Shown: one piece after another, positions 5,944-9,142 of the stretch
Layout of the letters: every line of letters starts with the position of its first letter
Position numbering within the stretch: the first letter of the stretch is position 1
Assembly (NCBI GenBank): GCA_937952095.1
Contig: CALFYG010000160.1
Location: 1-9,142, forward strand
Direction of reading: 5' to 3'
DNA length: 9,142 nucleotides
Source: an uncultured Micrococcales bacterium
GTDB lineage: Bacteria; Actinomycetota; Actinomycetes; S36-B12; UBA10799
Program-made: the position numbers and the translations under genes
Notes under the pieces: generated by a model
The model's input: only the letters and a program-made list of their open reading frames with translations
The model's database searches: none
Told to the model about the DNA's origin: nothing

Positions 5944-7278
5944 ATGGGCACCGCCACCATCAGCGGGATGCCGTTGAGACAGCGTTTCCACCTGTCCTCC
6001 CGGCGGCAGACCTTCTCGCTCGCCGCGGTGGATGTTGTCACCATGGCCGCCGTTGTCTTCTTGTGGCACCCGCCGGCGTTCGCTCTCGACATCCTCGGCC
6101 TGGCGCTGCTGGTCATCATTCGCTGGCGACTTGGTCTGTACCGCGCGCGTTTCCACTTGAGCGCGCTCGATGAGTTCCCCCGGGCGATCGAGGCCGGCTT
6201 CCTGGCTGCCGGGATCTATGCACTGTTCGGTCTGATCAGCCAGTTCAACGTCACTCTCCCCGACATCGCATGGCTCACGGCCACCGGTGTCGCACTGGCC
6301 CTCCTGCGGGTTCCCCTGTACGTGATACTGCGTGACCTGCGACGCAACGACCTCGCTCGGGAGCGGATGCTGCTCGTGGGCGGCGGGCTCGTGGCCGACG
6401 CCATCGCCGACATGGCGGAGGACAACCCCGACTACGGGCTCGACCTGGCCGGCCGTGTGCCCGACCTGCTGGATGTCGATCTCGAGCAGGCGGCCATCGA
6501 CACGAACTCGAGCACCGTGCTCGTCGCCTTCTCGCGAGCCTCCGAGGCGCGCGAGGTGTTCGAGATCCGGCGTGGGCTGGCCGTTGGGCTCACGATCATG
6601 GCAGTGCCCCGGTACTTCGACCTCATCGGCGAGGATCGCGCGGATGACGAGGTCTTCGGCGTTCCGGTGCTGCGGCTCGGTGCTGGACATCCCACCATCG
6701 GCCTGGCGGTCAAGCGCGGCATGGACATTCTGCTCGCCGCGACGGCGCTGGTTCTGCTCAGTCCGCTCCTGGCGGTGGCCGGCTTCCTTGTGAAGCGGGA
6801 GACCGGTGGCGACCTTCTCTTCCGGCAGACCCGTATCGGCATGGGTGGCAAAGCGTTCGAGCTCCTGAAGCTGCAGACCATGAAGCCGGTCTGCGAATCG
6901 ACCTCCGACACCACGTGGAGTGTCACCCCGGACAGCGACCGGTTGGGGCCGGTGGGATCCTTCCTGCGCAAGACCTCGATCGACGAGCTTCCGCAGTTGT
7001 GGAACATCTTGCGCGGCGACATGTCCTTCGTCGGCCCCCGCCCGGAGCGGCCGTTCTTCGTGGAGCAGTTCTCCGAGCAGTACGCCCACTACGAGGACCG
7101 CATGCGGATGCCCGCGGGTCTGACCGGCCTGGCGCAGATCCACGACCTGCGCGGTGACACCTCCATCGACGACCGCGCGCGGTTCGACAACCGCTACGAG
7201 GACCACTGGAGCCTGTGGTCGGACATCAAGATCATCCTCAAGACCGTGCCCAAGGTGTTCAAGGGTTCCGGCGGCTGA
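5944..7278 (+). CDS. Polyprenyl-phosphate sugar-1-phosphate transferase (WbaP/WcaJ-type)
   Basis: A 444-residue membrane enzyme that moves a sugar-1-phosphate from a nucleotide sugar onto undecaprenyl phosphate, the first step of EPS repeat-unit assembly. The N-terminal part has several membrane helices (about 25-42, 46-60, 83-100, 108-128), then a Rossmann-like middle domain with RMLLVGGG at 141-148. The catalytic domain starts at KRGMDILLAATALVLLSP (257-274), with the re-entrant helix, FRQTRIGMGGKAF (293-305) and the Asp-Glu pair in SIDELPQLWNILRGDM (D347, E348), followed by SFVGPRPERP (361-370) and AGLTGLAQ (391-398). The usual KFRTM reads KLQTM here (309-313), an unusual change. The ATG at 5944 has an excellent AGGAGGA site; a GTG at 5851 with AAGGA is a possible longer start but adds no membrane segment. 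The donor sugar cannot be told from sequence. Confidence 0.9.
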   Translation: MGTATISGMPLRQRFHLSSRRQTFSLAAVDVVTMAAVVFLWHPPAFALDILGLALLVIIRWRLGLYRARFHLSALDEFPRAIEAGFLAAGIYALFGLISQFNVTLPDIAWLTATGVALALLRVPLYVILRDLRRNDLARERMLLVGGGLVADAIADMAEDNPDYGLDLAGRVPDLLDVDLEQAAIDTNSSTVLVAFSRASEAREVFEIRRGLAVGLTIMAVPRYFDLIGEDRADDEVFGVPVLRLGAGHPTIGLAVKRGMDILLAATALVLLSPLLAVAGFLVKRETGGDLLFRQTRIGMGGKAFELLKLQTMKPVCESTSDTTWSVTPDSDRLGPVGSFLRKTSIDELPQLWNILRGDMSFVGPRPERPFFVEQFSEQYAHYEDRMRMPAGLTGLAQIHDLRGDTSIDDRARFDNRYEDHWSLWSDIKIILKTVPKVFKGSGG

Positions 7279-7309
7279 GGCCGCGCCAGCGGGCCGTGCC
7301 TTCCTGAGT

Positions 7310-7389
7310 CATCGGTGAGCAGTTCGCAGATCCGTGAGCGGTTCGCCGCCTGCCGAAGCGCTCACGGATCTGCGAACCGCTCACGGATG
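7310..7389. repeat. Large nested palindrome between the EPS locus and rpsO
   Basis: Two 36-base arms (7310-7345 and 7354-7389) pair with three mismatches (7314/7385, 7321/7378, 7341/7358) around an 8-base loop. Within them the 10-mer ATCCGTGAGC or its complement occurs four times, the first copy with one mismatch: 7311-7320 and 7330-7339 forward, 7360-7369 and 7379-7388 reverse. So direct and inverted repeats are nested. It starts 31 bases after the sugar transferase stop and could act as a factor-dependent terminator or be a dispersed palindromic repeat. There is no T tract on either side. Confidence 0.85.
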
Positions 7390-7434
7390 CGCGGCGCAGC
7401 AACTGCGGCGGGCGTGCGTGCCCACCCCACCCGC

Positions 7435-7440
7435 TACACT
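7435..7440 (+). promoter_or_regulatory. Candidate -10 element of the rpsO promoter
   Basis: TACACT matches TANNNT closely and lies after the palindrome, 77 bases before the rpsO ATG. Transcription would begin near 7447. No recognisable -35 is present at 16-19 bases upstream. Position and sequence make this the best promoter candidate for rpsO-pnp. Confidence 0.45.
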
Positions 7441-7516
7441 GGAACAACGGCCACTGAACGGACGCTCGGTGGACCGCCATTGTCATTGCGTCCGCGTAGG
7501 AATCGGAAGTACCCAA

Positions 7517-7780
7517 ATGGACACTGCCACCAAGCAGAAGATCATCGGTGAGTACGCCACGGCTGACGGCGACACCGGAAGCCCCGAGGTGCAGGTCGCT
7601 CTGCTGAGCCACCGCATCTCGCACCTCACCGAGCACCTCAAAGAGCACAAGCACGACCACCACAGCCGCCGCGGACTGCTGCTGCTCGTGGGCCGTCGGC
7701 GCCGACTGCTCGACTACCTGGCTCGCACCGACATCGAGCGCTACCGTTCGTTGATCGCGCGGCTCGGTATCCGCCGATAA
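7517..7780 (+). CDS. rpsO: 30S ribosomal protein S15
   Basis: An 87-residue protein, close to the usual 88-89 residues of S15. It begins MDTATKQKIIGEYATADGDT and shows the family core TGSPEVQVALLSHRISHLTEHL at about 20-41, split here only by normal variation, then the LKEHKHDHHSRRGLL segment (41-55) with the conserved His-Asp-His-His-Ser-Arg-Arg stretch, and ends with RTDIERYRSLIARLGIRR. S15 binds the central domain of 16S rRNA early in small-subunit assembly. GGAAG at 7505-7509 is a suitable ribosome site for the ATG at 7517. The gene is followed by pnp, the usual bacterial order, and in other bacteria S15 and PNPase each control their own mRNA. Confidence 0.97.
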   Translation: MDTATKQKIIGEYATADGDTGSPEVQVALLSHRISHLTEHLKEHKHDHHSRRGLLLLVGRRRRLLDYLARTDIERYRSLIARLGIRR

Positions 7781-7785
7781 CCTGA

Positions 7786-7817
7786 TCGAGGGGAGTGGCC
7801 ATGGCTGCTCCCCTCGA
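7786..7817 (+). terminator. Strong hairpin between rpsO and pnp
   Basis: TCGAGGGGAG (7786-7795) pairs perfectly with CTCCCCTCGA (7808-7817) around a 12-base loop, 5 bases after the rpsO stop. There is no T run after it, so it may be a partial terminator, a processing or stability element, or an RNase III-type site like the one that governs pnp in enterobacteria. Its 5' arm carries a ribosome-site-like GAGGGGAG for the small ORF at 7801. Confidence 0.6.
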
Positions 7818-7923
7818 CTCATACCACCCCAACGGGGCTGCCTCGAACGCCTCGGTCCTCGGTGGTGATGGCCCGCAGCACGCGGACCGTCTCGATCGAA
7901 GACCGGCGCGGGTGGCCCCCTGA
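7801..7923 (+). CDS. Possible 40-residue leader ORF upstream of pnp
   Basis: An ATG at 7801 opens 40 codons, beginning MAAPLDSYHPNGAASNASVL and ending RRPARVAP, with a TGA at 7921-7923 just before the pnp ribosome site at 7927-7936. The purine-rich GAGGGGAG, 5 bases before the ATG, is a good ribosome site but lies in the stem of the hairpin at 7786-7817. No domain or signal sequence is recognised. It could be a regulatory leader whose translation opens the hairpin, or a chance ORF in GC-rich DNA. Confidence 0.3.
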   Translation: MAAPLDSYHPNGAASNASVLGGDGPQHADRLDRRPARVAP

Positions 7924-7939
7924 AACAGAAGGAGGGCCC

Positions 7940-9142
7940 GTGGAGGGTTCCAACATCGAATTCGCCGAGACAGTCCTGGACAACGGACCGTTCGGCACCC
8001 GCACCGTCCGGTTCGAGACCGGACGCCTCGCCCGGCAGGCCGCCGGGTCGGCCGTCGCCTACCTCGACGGCGACACCATGCTGCTGTCGGCGACGACGGC
8101 CGGCAAGTCCCCGAAGGACCAGTTCGACTTCTTCCCGCTCACCGTGGACGTGGAAGAGCGGATGTACGCGGCCGGGCGCATCCCCGGCTCGTTCTTCCGC
8201 CGGGAGGGCCGCCCCAGCGAGGACGCCATCCTCACCTGCCGCCTGATCGACCGCCCGCTGCGCCCGACCTTCGTGAAGGGCCTGCGCAACGAGGTCCAGG
8301 TCGTCATCACCGTGCAGTCGCTGAACCCGGACAACCCCTACGACGTGCTGGCCATCAACGCCGCGTCGATGTCCACCCAGCTGTCGGGTCTGCCCTTCAG
8401 CGGCCCGATCGGGGCCGTGCGTGTGGCCCTGATCGGTGAGCGGTGGGTCGCGTTCCCGAGCCACTCCCAGATCGAGGACGCCGTGTTCGACATGGTCGTC
8501 GCCGGTCGTGTGGTCGGTGACGACGTCGCCATCATGATGGTTGAGGCCGAGGCCACCGAGGCCGCCGTCGAACTGGTGCGCGGTGGCGCCCCGGCGCCGA
8601 CCGAGACCGTGGTCGCCGAGGGCCTCGAGGCCTCGAAGCAGTTCATCCGGCAGCTGTGCGAGGCACAGTCCGACCTCGCTTCCCGCGCCGGCAAGGAGAC
8701 CCGCGAGTTCCCGGTGTTCCTCGACTACCAGGACGACGCCTACGCAGCCGTCGAGGCCGCAGCGTCCGAGAAGGTGGCGCAGGCGCTGACGATCGCTGAC
8801 AAGCAGGAGCGTGAGAACGCCCTCGACGCGATCAAGGACGAACTCGCCGAGCAGCTCGCCGAGCAGTTCGAGGGTCGTGAGAAGGAGGTCAGCGCCGCGC
8901 TGCGTGCGGTGACCAAGAAGCTGGTGCGCCAGCGGATCCTGCGCGACAAGGTTCGCATCGACGGCCGCGGGCTCACCGACATCCGGGCGCTGTCCGCCGA
9001 GGTCGACGTGATCCCGCGTGCACACGGTTCGGCGCTGTTCGAGCGCGGAGAGACCCAGATCCTGGGCGTCACCACGCTGAACATGCTGCGCATGGAGCAG
9101 CAGCTGGACACGCTCAACCCCATGACGCGCAAGCGCTACATG
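7940..9142 (+). CDS. pnp: Polyribonucleotide nucleotidyltransferase (PNPase), N-terminal part
   Basis: Open from a GTG at 7940 to the right edge, 401 codons of a protein that is normally about 700-750 residues. PNPase degrades RNA 3' to 5' with phosphate and can also add nucleotides. The first RNase PH domain covers about 8-145 and includes FETGRLARQAAGSAVAYLDG, DVEERMYAAGRIPGSFFRRE and RLIDRPLRP. The all-helical linker domain follows at about 235-330 with a Glu/Ala-rich stretch. The second RNase PH domain begins near 335 with RIDGRGLTDIRALSAEVDVI, then HGSALFERGETQILGVTTL. The second-domain active site, KH and S1 domains lie beyond the window. The AGAAGGAGGG site at 7927-7936 strongly supports the GTG start. 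It follows rpsO in the usual order. Confidence 0.97.
   Translation, partial: MEGSNIEFAETVLDNGPFGTRTVRFETGRLARQAAGSAVAYLDGDTMLLSATTAGKSPKDQFDFFPLTVDVEERMYAAGRIPGSFFRREGRPSEDAILTCRLIDRPLRPTFVKGLRNEVQVVITVQSLNPDNPYDVLAINAASMSTQLSGLPFSGPIGAVRVALIGERWVAFPSHSQIEDAVFDMVVAGRVVGDDVAIMMVEAEATEAAVELVRGGAPAPTETVVAEGLEASKQFIRQLCEAQSDLASRAGKETREFPVFLDYQDDAYAAVEAAASEKVAQALTIADKQERENALDAIKDELAEQLAEQFEGREKEVSAALRAVTKKLVRQRILRDKVRIDGRGLTDIRALSAEVDVIPRAHGSALFERGETQILGVTTLNMLRMEQQLDTLNPMTRKRYM

Noticed and set aside
5848..7206. Minus-strand open frame of 452 codons opposite the sugar transferase
   Set aside because: The plus-strand gene has the full set of family motifs and an AGGAGGA site; the minus frame has low-complexity Gln/Gly/Val/Glu sequence typical of a shadow frame.
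7310..7389. CRISPR-like repeat
   Set aside because: There are only four short copies in nested inverted orientation with no regular unique spacers and no cas genes, so it is a palindrome and not an array.
7259..9025. Minus-strand open frame of 588 codons across rpsO and pnp
   Set aside because: It spans two conserved plus-strand genes, the palindrome and the spacer, and its sequence has no family-like motif.

Overview
The window is high-GC, with strongly GC-biased third codon positions, several GTG starts and -10 elements of the TANNNT type. The rpsO-pnp gene pair and protein style point to an actinobacterium; I cannot name the genus from sequence alone. Most of the window (1 to about 7280) is the edge of a cell-surface or exopolysaccharide (EPS) locus. 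The last quarter is the conserved housekeeping pair rpsO-pnp.

Layout: (1) 1-562, minus strand, the N-terminal part of a Wzx-type polysaccharide flippase that runs off the left edge. (2) 667-2999, plus strand, two back-to-back ATP-grasp ligases; the second is split near its C-terminus by a frameshift at a run of eight G. (3) About 3075-3842, a decayed IS481-family insertion sequence with an internally deleted transposase that has also lost its catalytic Glu. (4) 3850-5046, minus strand, an exported clan GH-A (PslG/GH39-like) glycoside hydrolase with both catalytic Glu residues. (5) 5179-5775, plus strand, a short Wzz-like chain-length protein without a kinase domain. (6) 5944-7278, plus strand, a polyprenyl-phosphate sugar-1-phosphate transferase that would start the lipid-linked repeat unit. 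(7) 7310-7389, a large imperfect palindrome that separates the EPS locus from rpsO. (8) 7517-7780 rpsO, then a strong hairpin overlapping a possible 40-codon leader ORF, then pnp from 7940 off the right edge.

A plausible joint role is as follows. The sugar transferase loads the first sugar on undecaprenyl phosphate, the flippase exports the repeat unit, the Wzz-like protein sets chain length, and the secreted hydrolase trims or releases polymer. The two ATP-grasp ligases may make or attach an amino-acid or carboxylate decoration, but their substrates cannot be read from sequence. No polymerase or classical glycosyltransferases lie inside the window; they may lie to the left.

Points most worth checking: the G8 frameshift in the second ATP-grasp gene; an AACGGGTG motif found only three times in the window, each time in a non-coding region ahead of an EPS gene; the nested palindrome at 7310-7389; and the hairpin plus leader ORF before pnp.
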